A stretch of 8,727 bases of DNA from Gammaproteobacteria bacterium (GCA_030066245.1 JASJBY010000161.1:1-8727), one strand, 5' to 3'; positions 1 through 7,264 are shown, counted from the stretch's first letter. Translations and numbers: made by a program. The notes: generated by a model not told the origin, from the letters alone.

Positions 1-1022
1 TCAAAGGCACTTGCTCCGAGATGAGGCTCGAGCACGGAGGCCCCGGCCTGCTTGAACTGCAGAAACAGAGGCGTTCCGTCGCCGGCTTCGAGCAGCACAA
101 TCAAGCAACGGGTGCCGACACTGCCGACGCCAACAACTTTCTCTGCCACGTCGACCACGGAGAATCGATCCATGAGCAGTCGACGGTCGAAGGGAAGCGT
201 GTCACAGTAGCGCTCGAAAAAGGCCTCTATCCCGCCGGACTCATCGGCAGTAAGTTCCTCATCGACGCGCACAATCAGCGGCGGATCCGGGACGATGACG
301 CGACGCCCATCGACGACAGCCGTCAGCTTCTTGAAGGCCATTAGACTGTTCTTGCGGACGGCCTCGCGGAGCACCTCCTTCTTCCAAGTCTTGAATTTCT
401 TCCCATGACGCTCAATTTGCTCAAGGGCTTCCTTAGACTCGAAGCGGTAGTAGTACAGGTCGAGCGGGCTGACCTCGGATGTCTCGGCAATGAATTCCCG
501 ATAGTTCCGCATGGCGGAGCGAGTCGCGGCACGGGCCTTCTTGCGCGAGAAGCCGTTGTTGCGGCCTGCCACTGTGATGCTGGCGGCAAGCCGCTTGACG
601 TCCCACTCGAATGGCCCCGGAAGCGTCTCGTCGAAATCATTAAGGTCAAACACCAGTTCCCGGTCCGGCGCGTGGTACCACCTGAAGTTACCCAGATGGG
701 CATCACCGCAGAGCTCAACCCACAGGTCGGTCCGGGGTCCGGCGGCGAGATCGCTGGCCATCACGGCAGCCGCGCCACGCAGGAAAGTGAAGGGCGTGCG
801 GCTCATCCGTCCGTAGCGGAGGGGGATAAGCTCCGGCAGGCGGCTTTTGTCCTGGTCGGCCAGTATTGACAGCGGACTAACACGCTCGGCGTCAGTCATC
901 ATCTCAGCGTGAGCTTCAAGGGGCACAGCCTCTCGTTGAGACCTGCCGGCAGCGTACCGCTCGCGAGGTGGCGCCTGCAGCTGCGCCCACATGGGATTGA
1001 TGCTCTCGAGGCTAATTGGCAC
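1..1022 (-). CDS. DUF2252 family protein, kinase-like motifs (3' end outside window)
   Basis: This is an uncharacterised DUF2252 protein, probably cytosolic. The first 340 residues are visible and the C-terminus lies beyond the left edge. The start is GTG at 1022, chosen because a strong GGAGG lies 6 nt upstream; Met codons at residues 11 and 41 are alternatives without such a site. Seen motifs are GDAHLGNF at residues 106-113, FDLNDFDE at 125-132, a glycine loop GVGSVG at 298-303 and FLQFKQ with Lys324. The first two resemble the catalytic loop and the metal-binding Asp of aminoglycoside and choline kinases. The glycine loop plus Lys resembles a kinase N-lobe, but here it follows the catalytic motifs. 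The substrate is unknown. It sits 24 bp downstream of the membrane protein gene and is probably co-transcribed with it. Family assignment is from recognised motifs; kinase activity is inference. Confidence 0.88.
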   Translation of the reverse strand, partial: MPISLESINPMWAQLQAPPRERYAAGRSQREAVPLEAHAEMMTDAERVSPLSILADQDKSRLPELIPLRYGRMSRTPFTFLRGAAAVMASDLAAGPRTDLWVELCGDAHLGNFRWYHAPDRELVFDLNDFDETLPGPFEWDVKRLAASITVAGRNNGFSRKKARAATRSAMRNYREFIAETSEVSPLDLYYYRFESKEALEQIERHGKKFKTWKKEVLREAVRKNSLMAFKKLTAVVDGRRVIVPDPPLIVRVDEELTADESGGIEAFFERYCDTLPFDRRLLMDRFSVVDVAEKVVGVGSVGTRCLIVLLEAGDGTPLFLQFKQAGASVLEPHLGASAF

Positions 1023-1046
1023 GAGCGTCCTCCAGAAAACTCTTTG

Positions 1047-1823
1047 TCAAACGGCTAACTGTGGTATTTGTTCCAGTATCAGCAGGAAAGCGGTGAAGGT
1101 TACCACACCGGCCAGGAACGACCAGAAAGAACCGCTCTCTCGAATGGACAGTTTCTCGCCGATGGTGGTGATCAACATAAGGCCTGCCAGAAACGCATAC
1201 CACAGCGCAATCACATTAGAAGATACCTCGACCCAGACGCCCAGCGCCCAGCCAGCCAGCAGCGCGGTAGTCAGGACCCACCGGATCATGCGGTCATAGG
1301 CATCTCCCCATGTCTTGCGCAGGCTATGGTCGCTGACCAGGAATAGGGTGCCCATACCGATGGTAATCAGCGCCATGGAGAATAGCTCCAAATGAAGTCG
1401 GTTCACGATCAAATAGGCGATCAGCAGGCTATAGGCACCGTAGGCGATGGTTGTGGATGTCAGGGCCACACGATAACGCAAGGGCGAAATCGAAGTCGAC
1501 CCGTCGGTGCCGTGGGGCCCGACACGCGAGATGCCGTAGTAGATCACCAGACCAATCATGGCCACCAGGTAAGCATGATGCTCCAGGAAGCCGCGAATGC
1601 CCGTGTCGACGCTGGACATGAGATCATCCTGCTTTTCCGCAAGCTTGGGCAGGATCCGCATCAGCACATAGGAGAGGGAAGCACCGGCGCCGGCGGCAAG
1701 CAGGGCATTGCGAGGACCGGACTGGACGTGTCGCAGTTCCTTCACGAAGATGTGGACCAGCGCCAACAACAGGATGACGAGGAGGGATTCGAGGCTGTTG
1801 GTGGAGAACGTCCCGAGATCCAA
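1047..1823 (-). CDS. Polytopic (about 8 TM) inner-membrane protein, function unknown
   Basis: This is a 258-residue integral membrane protein with hydrophobic segments near residues 13-28, 40-56, 83-98, 118-140, 146-164, 180-198, 204-221 and 232-252. Charged or metal-capable residues lie in or beside them: His24, Glu29, His32, His82-His83, Asp165-His166, Glu199 and Glu223. The size and segment count recall ZIP-type metal transporters, but the ZIP HNxxD and HExPHE signatures are missing, so transport is only a guess. I recall similar unnamed bacterial membrane proteins with the VxDHxLR...YDR stretch seen here at about 163-178, but I cannot name the family. The start is TTG at 1823: an in-frame TAA lies at 1836-1838, and the first in-frame ATG (residue 55) would remove the first segment. 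Only a weak GAGA precedes the TTG. It is the first gene of a pair with the DUF2252 gene. Confidence 0.8.
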   Translation of the reverse strand: MDLGTFSTNSLESLLVILLLALVHIFVKELRHVQSGPRNALLAAGAGASLSYVLMRILPKLAEKQDDLMSSVDTGIRGFLEHHAYLVAMIGLVIYYGISRVGPHGTDGSTSISPLRYRVALTSTTIAYGAYSLLIAYLIVNRLHLELFSMALITIGMGTLFLVSDHSLRKTWGDAYDRMIRWVLTTALLAGWALGVWVEVSSNVIALWYAFLAGLMLITTIGEKLSIRESGSFWSFLAGVVTFTAFLLILEQIPQLAV

Positions 1824-2191
1824 TTTCTCTGCGCCTTATGAGCTTTGTGGATTGAAGCTGTTGTTTCAATTGGATGACAGCTTGCTCCGACCCGCGCCGC
1901 TCGTCAAGCCGGGGCGGCCACGGAATGGGAAATCCGGGCCTCCAGTCGTTATCATCGGTTATCGTTGTGGCCATGACTTTCGCAGGGGGCGTAGGTTGGC
2001 TGCTTTTCAAGCGGGGCGACCCGGAGTCGCTGTTGCTGACCCAAAGAGCGGGCAGCGGAGATGGTCAGCAGTGGTCGGTCAGACATGATGGGGCGCGAAC
2101 ATCCTCCGACCAGCTCTCGACATGGCAGGCCCGTGCATTGAAGATTCTCTGGTCAGTCATCCGGTGAACGAACTCGACAGGCAGAGCAACA
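1824..2191. other. Divergent intergenic region between membrane-protein and PLD genes
   Basis: This 368-bp spacer separates two divergently oriented transcription units, so promoters for both should lie here. I could not identify a convincing -35/-10 pair on either strand; a TTGAAA on the minus strand near 1870 has no well-spaced -10. There is no obvious palindromic operator. The second half is covered by one open frame with a single hydrophobic stretch, listed separately with low confidence. Confidence 0.5.
1925..2167 (+). CDS. Possible small single-TM protein (doubtful ORF)
   Basis: This is an open frame of 80 codons from ATG 1925; an in-frame ATG at 1874 would give 97. It stops at 2165-2167, 24 bp before the phospholipase D gene on the same strand. 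One hydrophobic stretch with glycines (VIVVAMTFAGGVGWLLF, about residues 13-29) is followed by basic residues and a polar tail, as in a small membrane-anchored protein. Against it, neither start has a clear Shine-Dalgarno site, I recognise no family, and an open frame of this size arises easily in GC-rich DNA. Treat it as a candidate only. Confidence 0.22.
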   Translation: MGNPGLQSLSSVIVVAMTFAGGVGWLLFKRGDPESLLLTQRAGSGDGQQWSVRHDGARTSSDQLSTWQARALKILWSVIR

Positions 2192-3718
2192 ATGGACATT
2201 CGTGACCTGGCGCATTGCCTGCTCGCTGTACTGGTGGCAGCCACAGCCGGCTGTCGGTCGCTTCCACGAGACTTTGAGACGCCGGAGCCGACCTATGCCT
2301 TCGCACCCTCCACCGAGGGTCCGCTTGCCGACTTTGCGGCGGCCTGCGAGGAACGTGTCGAAGACGACGAGTCGTGCTTCCTGCTCCTGGACCGCAACGA
2401 GGAAGACCTCTGGTGGCGCCTGGCTCTAATCGACTCTGCGCGGATTTCCCTGGACCTTCAGACTTACCTGTGGGCGCGCGACTTCAGCGGACGGCTGCTC
2501 ATCAAGCGGATGCTGCACGCGGCCGAACGTGGCGTGCGGGTGCGCTTGCTGGTGGATGACTTCCTCACGCGGGGCCGAGACCGTGCCATCGCGGCGTTGG
2601 ACCAACACCCGAACGTCGAGATCAGAATCTGGAACCCAGGCAGCAGACGCCAGCTCGGGCGCAATCTCGAGTTTCTGGTGCGCCTGAGAGAGCTGAATCA
2701 CCGGTTGCACAACAAGGTTCTCGTCGCCGACAACCGGGTGGTCATCTCTGGCGGACGCAACATTGCCAACGCCTACTTCGGCCTCTCGAGCCGCTACAAC
2801 TTCTTCGACCTGGATCTTCTCGCCACCGGTCCCGTCGTTCCGCCTGTCTCGAAGATGTTCGATCGCTATTGGAATAGTCACCAGGCGGTGCCGGGGCGGC
2901 TATTCCACGGCCGGGCCAGCGCGGAGGAAATCCCGGCTGTGAAGGCCGAGCGACGACGCTATCTCGAGGCTTCGCCGCTACGCGAGATCGTTCCCCTTGA
3001 CCCCCAGACCTGGGAGGGCCGGTTCGGCAAGGCCGTGACGGCGCTGGTCCCGGGCAAGGCCGAGGTCATCTATGACAAACCAGGCGAACGGGAGCCGAGC
3101 CAGGACGCGTTCATCGGCCTGCAGCGTTTCTTCCGCCGGGCCGAGCGGGAAGTGCAGGTCGCCAACGCCTATCTGGTTCCTGGAGAGGCCTTTTTTGTGG
3201 AGGCGCAACGGCTGGAGGCGCGCGGCGTCGATATGGCCATCATCACCAACTCGCTGGGCTCGACCAATCAGGTGATCGTGCATACTGCCTATGCGAGGAC
3301 ACGTCGTCCCATGCTGGCAGCAGGCGTCGACGTCTTCGAGTTGCGCTACGACGCTGCGATCCAGAGCGAACTGGACACACCGCCCGTGGAGTCAGGGTGG
3401 GTCGGACTTCACGCGAAAGCGGCGGTGTTGGACCGCGAGCACGTGTTTATCGGGTCGTTCAACTTCAGCCCACGCTCGAGAGACCTCAACACGGAGATGG
3501 GGATCCTGGTGCACAGCACCGCGTTCGGCGCACAGGTGGCGGATGTTATGGATCGAATCATGGCGCCGGAGAATGCCTGGCGTCTGCGTCTGGACGAGAA
3601 CGAAGACCTGGCCTGGGAGTCGAGTGACGGGACGCTGACGCGTCAGCCGGCTCAGAGCTTCTGGCGGCGCTTTAAGAATGGCATCTTCGGTCTGTTTCCG
3701 CTCGAGCAGCACCTGTGA
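2192..3718 (+). CDS. Phospholipase D family lipoprotein, cardiolipin synthase C-like
   Basis: This 508-residue protein belongs to the phospholipase D superfamily and most resembles ClsC/YmdC, which joins phospholipid head groups to make cardiolipin in the envelope. Two HKD motifs are intact. The first is HNKVLVAD with GGRN (His173, Lys175, Asp180, Gly187-Asn190); the second is HAKAAVLD with GSFN (His407, Lys409, Asp414, Gly421-Asn424). The two histidines form the usual catalytic pair. The N-terminus has a hydrophobic stretch and a lipobox ending TAGC, so Cys21 is probably lipidated after signal peptidase II cleavage, which places the enzyme on a membrane facing the periplasm. The C-terminus ends GLFPLEQHL, as in ClsC-type proteins. 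The ribosome site before ATG 2192 is weak. No adjacent ymdB-like partner is present. The exact substrate is inferred; other PLD transferases are possible. Confidence 0.9.
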   Translation: MDIRDLAHCLLAVLVAATAGCRSLPRDFETPEPTYAFAPSTEGPLADFAAACEERVEDDESCFLLLDRNEEDLWWRLALIDSARISLDLQTYLWARDFSGRLLIKRMLHAAERGVRVRLLVDDFLTRGRDRAIAALDQHPNVEIRIWNPGSRRQLGRNLEFLVRLRELNHRLHNKVLVADNRVVISGGRNIANAYFGLSSRYNFFDLDLLATGPVVPPVSKMFDRYWNSHQAVPGRLFHGRASAEEIPAVKAERRRYLEASPLREIVPLDPQTWEGRFGKAVTALVPGKAEVIYDKPGEREPSQDAFIGLQRFFRRAEREVQVANAYLVPGEAFFVEAQRLEARGVDMAIITNSLGSTNQVIVHTAYARTRRPMLAAGVDVFELRYDAAIQSELDTPPVESGWVGLHAKAAVLDREHVFIGSFNFSPRSRDLNTEMGILVHSTAFGAQVADVMDRIMAPENAWRLRLDENEDLAWESSDGTLTRQPAQSFWRRFKNGIFGLFPLEQHL

Positions 3719-3862
3719 TCCAAGGCTATTTCTCCTGTGGATTCGCCAAAACGACGTGGGTTATGCTTTTCAAGCACGGCTGGTCGGCAGCGGTTCTGCT
3801 GAAATCCAGGCATCGACAATACCCACAGGAAGAGGATGATGTGTCCACGGCATGACAGAGTC

Positions 3863-3889
3863 GCAGGGGCCGCAAGGGGGAAGCCCCGC
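3863..3889. other. Weak GC-rich stem-loop in the glsA leader
   Basis: GGGGC at 3866-3870 can pair with GCCCC at 3883-3887, extended by GC/GC across a one-base bulge, with a 12-nt loop. No T-run follows, so it is not a standard terminator. It lies in the 241-bp spacer between the PLD gene and glsA, where no further gene or clear promoter is seen. Confidence 0.2.
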
Positions 3890-3943
3890 AGGAGTGTTCC
3901 GCCGGCTGCCTGGCAAGCCTTGAGCTCTGGGGGGCGTCATAAC

Positions 3944-3951
3944 GGAAGAGG
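3944..3951 (+). promoter_or_regulatory. Ribosome binding site that sets the glsA start
   Basis: GGAAGAGG lies 8 nt before ATG 3960. An in-frame GTG at 3951 would overlap this site and have no usable spacing, so the ATG is preferred and the protein is 337 rather than 340 residues. Confidence 0.65.
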
Positions 3952-3959
3952 TGTCTGCA

Positions 3960-4973
3960 ATGGAATCCCATGGACAGACGGGGGATGAACCCCGCGCCCG
4001 GCGTTCGGAGCTGACCAGCGCACTGGAGGTTATCTACGAGCAGTACCGTTACGTCGGCGATGGAAAGGTCGCCGATTACATTCCTGAGCTTGCCAAAGCT
4101 GATCCGGGGTGGTTCGGCATCACCGTCGCCACCACGGACGGGGAGCTGTTCGAATATGGGGATTCCAAGCAGCCCTTCAGTATCCAATCCATCTCGAAGC
4201 CCTTCGTCTATGGCCTGGCACTGGAAGACCTGGGGCGCGATCAAGTGCTCTCACGGGTTGGGGTGGAACCGTCGGGCGAGGCCTTCAACTCCATCATTCT
4301 CGACCAGGCGTCAATGCGCCCCTTCAATCCCATGATCAACACGGGGGCTATCGTAACGACAGACATGATTCGCGGACGGGACTTTGCGGATCGCATCGCG
4401 CGATTACTCGACATGTTCTCCCGGTATGCCGGGCATGATCTCCACGTGGATAGCGCTGTGTTCATGTCCGAACGGGCGTCAGGACATAGAAATCGCGCTA
4501 TTGCCCATCTCATGTTGAGTTTTGGCATGTTGAGTGAGAATGTCGAAGAGACTTTGGAACTCTACTTCCAGCAATGTGCGGTGCTGGTGACATGTCGGGA
4601 TCTGGCCGTCATGGGTGCGACGCTGGCGAGTGGCGGTGTCAATCCATCGACCGGGGTGCGTGCCATCGGGGAGGACCACGTCAAAGACGTGTTGAGTCTG
4701 ATGCTGTCTTGTGGCATGTACGACTACTCGGGCGAATGGGCCTACCGCATCGGTATTCCGGCCAAGAGCGGGGTAGGCGGAGGCATTCTTGCGGTGGTGC
4801 CCGGCTTGGGGGCCATAGCTACGTTTTCCCCGCTGCTGGATCAGAAAGGCAATAGTGTGCGCGGCATCAAGGTCTTCGAGGAGCTTTCGGCGCGATACAA
4901 CCTGCACTTCCTGGAGGCGGTCTATCGTGGAAACACACTGGGTCGCGCTCTCCAGGAAACGCCCGAAAGCTGA
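3960..4973 (+). CDS. glsA: Glutaminase A (serine-dependent beta-lactamase fold)
   Basis: This enzyme hydrolyses L-glutamine to glutamate and ammonia in the cytoplasm. At 337 residues it is slightly longer than the usual 305-330, with a polar N-terminal extension of about 17. The active site is complete by comparison with the Bacillus and E. coli enzymes: SxxK as Ser77-Ile-Ser-Lys80, Asn127 in NPMINTGAI, Glu171, Asn178, Tyr202 in YFQQCAVLVT, Tyr254 in MYDYSGEW, and AKSGVGGGI at 268-276. The ATG is chosen for its GGAAGAGG site. There is no STAS or ankyrin domain as found in some homologues. It starts a same-strand run with an Anbu-like remnant 41 bp downstream and a permease after that, probably an operon. 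In E. coli a glutaminase supports acid resistance with a glutamine/GABA antiporter; the permease here is of another family, so that role is not implied. Confidence 0.96.
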   Translation: MESHGQTGDEPRARRSELTSALEVIYEQYRYVGDGKVADYIPELAKADPGWFGITVATTDGELFEYGDSKQPFSIQSISKPFVYGLALEDLGRDQVLSRVGVEPSGEAFNSIILDQASMRPFNPMINTGAIVTTDMIRGRDFADRIARLLDMFSRYAGHDLHVDSAVFMSERASGHRNRAIAHLMLSFGMLSENVEETLELYFQQCAVLVTCRDLAVMGATLASGGVNPSTGVRAIGEDHVKDVLSLMLSCGMYDYSGEWAYRIGIPAKSGVGGGILAVVPGLGAIATFSPLLDQKGNSVRGIKVFEELSARYNLHFLEAVYRGNTLGRALQETPES

Positions 4974-5014
4974 CGCACGAACCTCGGGCGGCCGCAGGCG
5001 AAAAGGAGTAGTTC

Positions 5015-5176
5015 ATGACGTGCCGTCTTGCCGTTCGCTTGCAGCAGGCGCCGGTGTTTGCCTCCGACGGGGCGCGGAATCTGCGAGTCGGAGAAAGCAA
5101 GTACGGCAAGCCGATCCTGGACCGGGCGCTCAAGCCGGAGGTGTTTCTCGTGATGGCCGGTCGGGTCGGGCTATAG
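5015..5176 (+). pseudogene. Internally deleted Anbu (proteasome-type peptidase) remnant
   Basis: This is a 53-codon frame starting at ATG 5015, with a good AAGGAG about 7 nt upstream, and ending at TAG 5174-5176. It begins MTCRLAVRL...VFASDG, as Anbu (HslV-like) peptidases do: Thr right after Met would be the N-terminal nucleophile, and Asp of FASD falls at mature position 17, as in proteasome-type active sites. Four residues later it jumps to NLRVGESKYGKPILDRAL (residues 22-39), a block I recognise from the C-terminal third of Anbu proteins of about 240-250 residues. About 140-150 codons, including the active-site Lys near 33, are therefore missing, and the tail after KPE does not match. It is most likely a decayed gene that still has its translation signals; an expressed miniprotein cannot be excluded. 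The neighbours glsA and the permease are intact. Family identity is from memory of the motif. Confidence 0.65.
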
Positions 5177-5192
5177 AACCGGAGTCTTTGTC

Positions 5193-7028
5193 ATGACAGG
5201 CGAGATCATTTTCGTCTTCGCGGTAATCGGCGTTGCGGCCGTTCTGATGGCAAGCAACCGCGTCCGTTTCGACATGGTTGCCCTGCTTGTCGTGCTGGCG
5301 CTGATGCTGAGCGGTACCCTGTCGGTTGGGGAAGCGCTGTCAGGTTTCGGTAGCTCCGTGGTCATCCTGGTCGCTGGTCTGCTCGTTGTCGGCGAGATGC
5401 TGGACCGCACGGGCGTCGCCCGGGCCGTTGGAAACGTGATTCTCAAGAAAGGCGGCACCAACGAGACGCGTCTGTTGGTGGTGATCATGATCGGTGCGGC
5501 TTTGCTGGGAAGCGTAATGAGCTCTACCGCAATCGTCGCCATCTTCATCCCGATCGTGCTGAGAGTGGCCGCCGAGACGAATCTGAACGCTTCCCGCATG
5601 CTGCTGCCCATGTCCTACGCGGCACTCATCAGCGGCATGCTGACCTTGATTGCTTCTCCGCCGAATCTTGTGGTCAGCGAGGAGTTGAAAGCTGCCGGTT
5701 TCAGTGGCTTTGGCTTTTTCAGCTTCACTCTCCTGGGCATGGCTGTGCTCGCTGTCAGCATCTTTTACATGGTCCTAATGGGCAGGCGACTTCTGCCTGA
5801 GGAGAGTCACGAAACGGGAGGTCCTGGACGCGTACGCTCTATCTTCGATGTCTGGGAGGATTTCAGGCTCGGCCAGCGCCACGATACGGTGCAGATCAGT
5901 GCCGATTCTCCCCTTGTCGGTAGTCGTCTCGCAGAGTCTCAGCTCGAGAGTCGCTACGGCGTCAGGGTTCTCGGTATCCTGCGGCGCGGACGGGGTGGCG
6001 AGGAGCGGATCGCTTCGCCTGGACCCGAGGTGGAGCTCCGGGCAGGTGATGCGCTATTGACCGTCGGCGACCCCCTGGCTCAGCAACGTCTGGTGGCGGA
6101 GCAGCTCGTTTCGAGGTATCCGGTCTCCGACCAGTACGCACAGCGCTGGCTCTGGGAACTGGGTGGTGCAGCGGTCCTGATTCATCCCGAGTCGGGGCTG
6201 ATCGGCAAGTCGCTGCGCGAAGCCGAGTTCCGGACGCACTACCATCTGCAGGTGCTCGGTCTGCGCCGTGGAAAGCAGCCCATTCCAGATTTCGAGAATG
6301 TGGAGCTGGCCTCCTCGGACAGCCTGTTCGTGGCGGGGCCCTGGTCGTGCATCCATCAGCTTCAGTCCCTGACCCATGACTTCGTGGTCCTGGAGGTCCC
6401 GTCCGAGCTCGCCGAGGTCGTGCCCTCCTATCGCCGGATGCCCGTTGCGCTGGCGATTCTCGTCATCATGGTGCTGCTCAGCGTCTTTGATGTGGTGCCG
6501 CTCGTGGCCGCGGTGATCATGGCCGTGATGGCCGCCGTGTTCACACACTGCATCACCATGGAAGACTCGTACCGGGCCATCCATTGGAGCAGCATCGTGC
6601 TGGTCGCCGGCATGCTGCCACTGGCGGATGCGCTGGAGCAGACAGGGGGGACGTATCTCATAGTCAACACCCTGCTTGACGCGTTTGGCTACTCCGAGCC
6701 CATTGTGATGCTGACCGTGTTGTTCTTCCTCACGGCTGTGCTGGGGCTTGTCTTGTCGAACACAGCGTCCGCAGTCCTGGTGGCGCCCATTGCCATTGCC
6801 GCCGCAGATGTGCTGAATGTCTCGCCCTATCCGTTCGCCCTGGCGGTAATGATTGCCGCCTCAGCCGCCTTCTCAACCCCGGTTTCCACACCGGTGGTGA
6901 CCCTGGTCGTCGAACCGGGTCGCTACAGGTTTGTGGACTTCCTGAAAGCGGGCGTACCGTTGCTGTTGCTGACCTACGGAGTGACAGCCCTGATTGCGCC
7001 GCTGCTCTTCCCATACCACCCGTCTTGA
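5193..7028 (+). CDS. SLC13/DASS-family anion permease with two RCK_C (TrkA_C) domains
   Basis: This 611-residue inner-membrane protein probably carries anions such as sulfate or dicarboxylates with sodium; the actual substrate is unknown. The first membrane half (about 4-200) has hydrophobic segments near 4-20, 27-47, 53-70, 93-125, 134-160 and 174-200. A soluble insert (about 225-395) holds two TrkA_C-type domains, roughly 230-305 and 318-392, each with the LVGSRL/LIGKSL and LRAGDALLTVG/LASSDSLFVAG patterns. The second half (about 415-608) has segments near 415-450, 465-480, 503-540, 547-572 and 586-607. The paired DASS signatures are SST at 110-112 (usually SNT) and SNT at 522-524. ASPPN at 154-158 replaces the usual GTxxN-type turn. 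GGAG at 5181-5184 sits 8 nt before the ATG. It is the last gene of the glsA run. RCK_C domains usually bind small ligands, so allosteric control is plausible but inferred. Confidence 0.93.
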   Translation: MTGEIIFVFAVIGVAAVLMASNRVRFDMVALLVVLALMLSGTLSVGEALSGFGSSVVILVAGLLVVGEMLDRTGVARAVGNVILKKGGTNETRLLVVIMIGAALLGSVMSSTAIVAIFIPIVLRVAAETNLNASRMLLPMSYAALISGMLTLIASPPNLVVSEELKAAGFSGFGFFSFTLLGMAVLAVSIFYMVLMGRRLLPEESHETGGPGRVRSIFDVWEDFRLGQRHDTVQISADSPLVGSRLAESQLESRYGVRVLGILRRGRGGEERIASPGPEVELRAGDALLTVGDPLAQQRLVAEQLVSRYPVSDQYAQRWLWELGGAAVLIHPESGLIGKSLREAEFRTHYHLQVLGLRRGKQPIPDFENVELASSDSLFVAGPWSCIHQLQSLTHDFVVLEVPSELAEVVPSYRRMPVALAILVIMVLLSVFDVVPLVAAVIMAVMAAVFTHCITMEDSYRAIHWSSIVLVAGMLPLADALEQTGGTYLIVNTLLDAFGYSEPIVMLTVLFFLTAVLGLVLSNTASAVLVAPIAIAAADVLNVSPYPFALAVMIAASAAFSTPVSTPVVTLVVEPGRYRFVDFLKAGVPLLLLTYGVTALIAPLLFPYHPS

Positions 7029-7039
7029 CCGGTCTGTAT

Positions 7040-7057
7040 GCCGAGTGATCCCTCGGC
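7040..7057 (+). terminator. Possible weak hairpin after the permease gene
   Basis: GCCGAG (7040-7045) and CTCGGC (7052-7057) form a perfect 6-bp stem with a 6-nt loop, 12 bp after the permease stop codon. No T-run follows directly; a TTTTT occurs only at 7081-7085. It could end or stabilise the glsA-permease transcript, but it is not a canonical intrinsic terminator. Confidence 0.3.
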
Positions 7058-7104
7058 TCCCGCAGTCCCCGTGAACCCCGTTTTTCCCGTGGTTGGATTC
7101 TCTC

Positions 7105-7153
7105 GGGAGACGTGAATCGTGATTCGTGAAGCGTGAAGCGGGGAGCGTGAAGG
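7105..7153. repeat. Heptameric tandem repeat (GTGAAKC type)
   Basis: From 7112 the sequence reads as consecutive 7-mers: GTGAATC, GTGATTC, GTGAAGC, GTGAAGC, GGGGAGC, GTGAAGG. A related GGGAGAC at 7105-7111 precedes them. Similar degenerate heptamer runs occur between genes in many GC-rich proteobacteria. The unit is too short, and spacers are absent, so this is not CRISPR. Confidence 0.75.
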
Positions 7154-7264
7154 GGGAGCGGACGCGGTGTGATCAAGAGCGTCCGTCCATCTCGCGGGCC
7201 GTCCGGGTGCCCTGCTTAACATGGGCCTTCCAGAGCAGAAGGTGGCCAGCTATGAATCGTTCAT

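Noticed and set aside
405..869. Plus-strand open frame of 154 codons
   Set aside because: It lies antisense to the DUF2252 gene, whose frame carries recognisable motifs throughout; the plus frame has no family resemblance.
1047..1823. Firm assignment as a ZIP zinc transporter
   Set aside because: Eight segments fit, but the diagnostic HNxxD and HExPHE metal-site motifs are not present.
1392..1841. Plus-strand open frame of 149 codons
   Set aside because: It is antisense to the membrane-protein gene; its His/Gln/Asp-rich composition mirrors the hydrophobic codons of the other strand.
3866..3887. Intrinsic terminator for the PLD gene
   Set aside because: The stem is only 5 bp with a 12-nt loop, no T-run follows, and it lies about 150 bp beyond the stop codon.
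3726..4244. Minus-strand open frame of 172 codons
   Set aside because: More than half is antisense to the conserved N-terminal part of glsA and the rest is in its leader; no recognisable domain.
4855..5196. Plus-strand open frame of 113 codons
   Set aside because: It overlaps the end of glsA in another frame and then the Anbu-like remnant, which is explained better by its own frame with a ribosome site.
7105..7153. CRISPR-like array
   Set aside because: The units are 7 bp with no spacers and no cas genes are nearby.
6730..7176. Minus-strand open frame of 148 codons
   Set aside because: It is antisense to the permease end and begins in the heptamer repeat; its N-terminal TLHxSR repeats simply reflect the 7-bp DNA unit.
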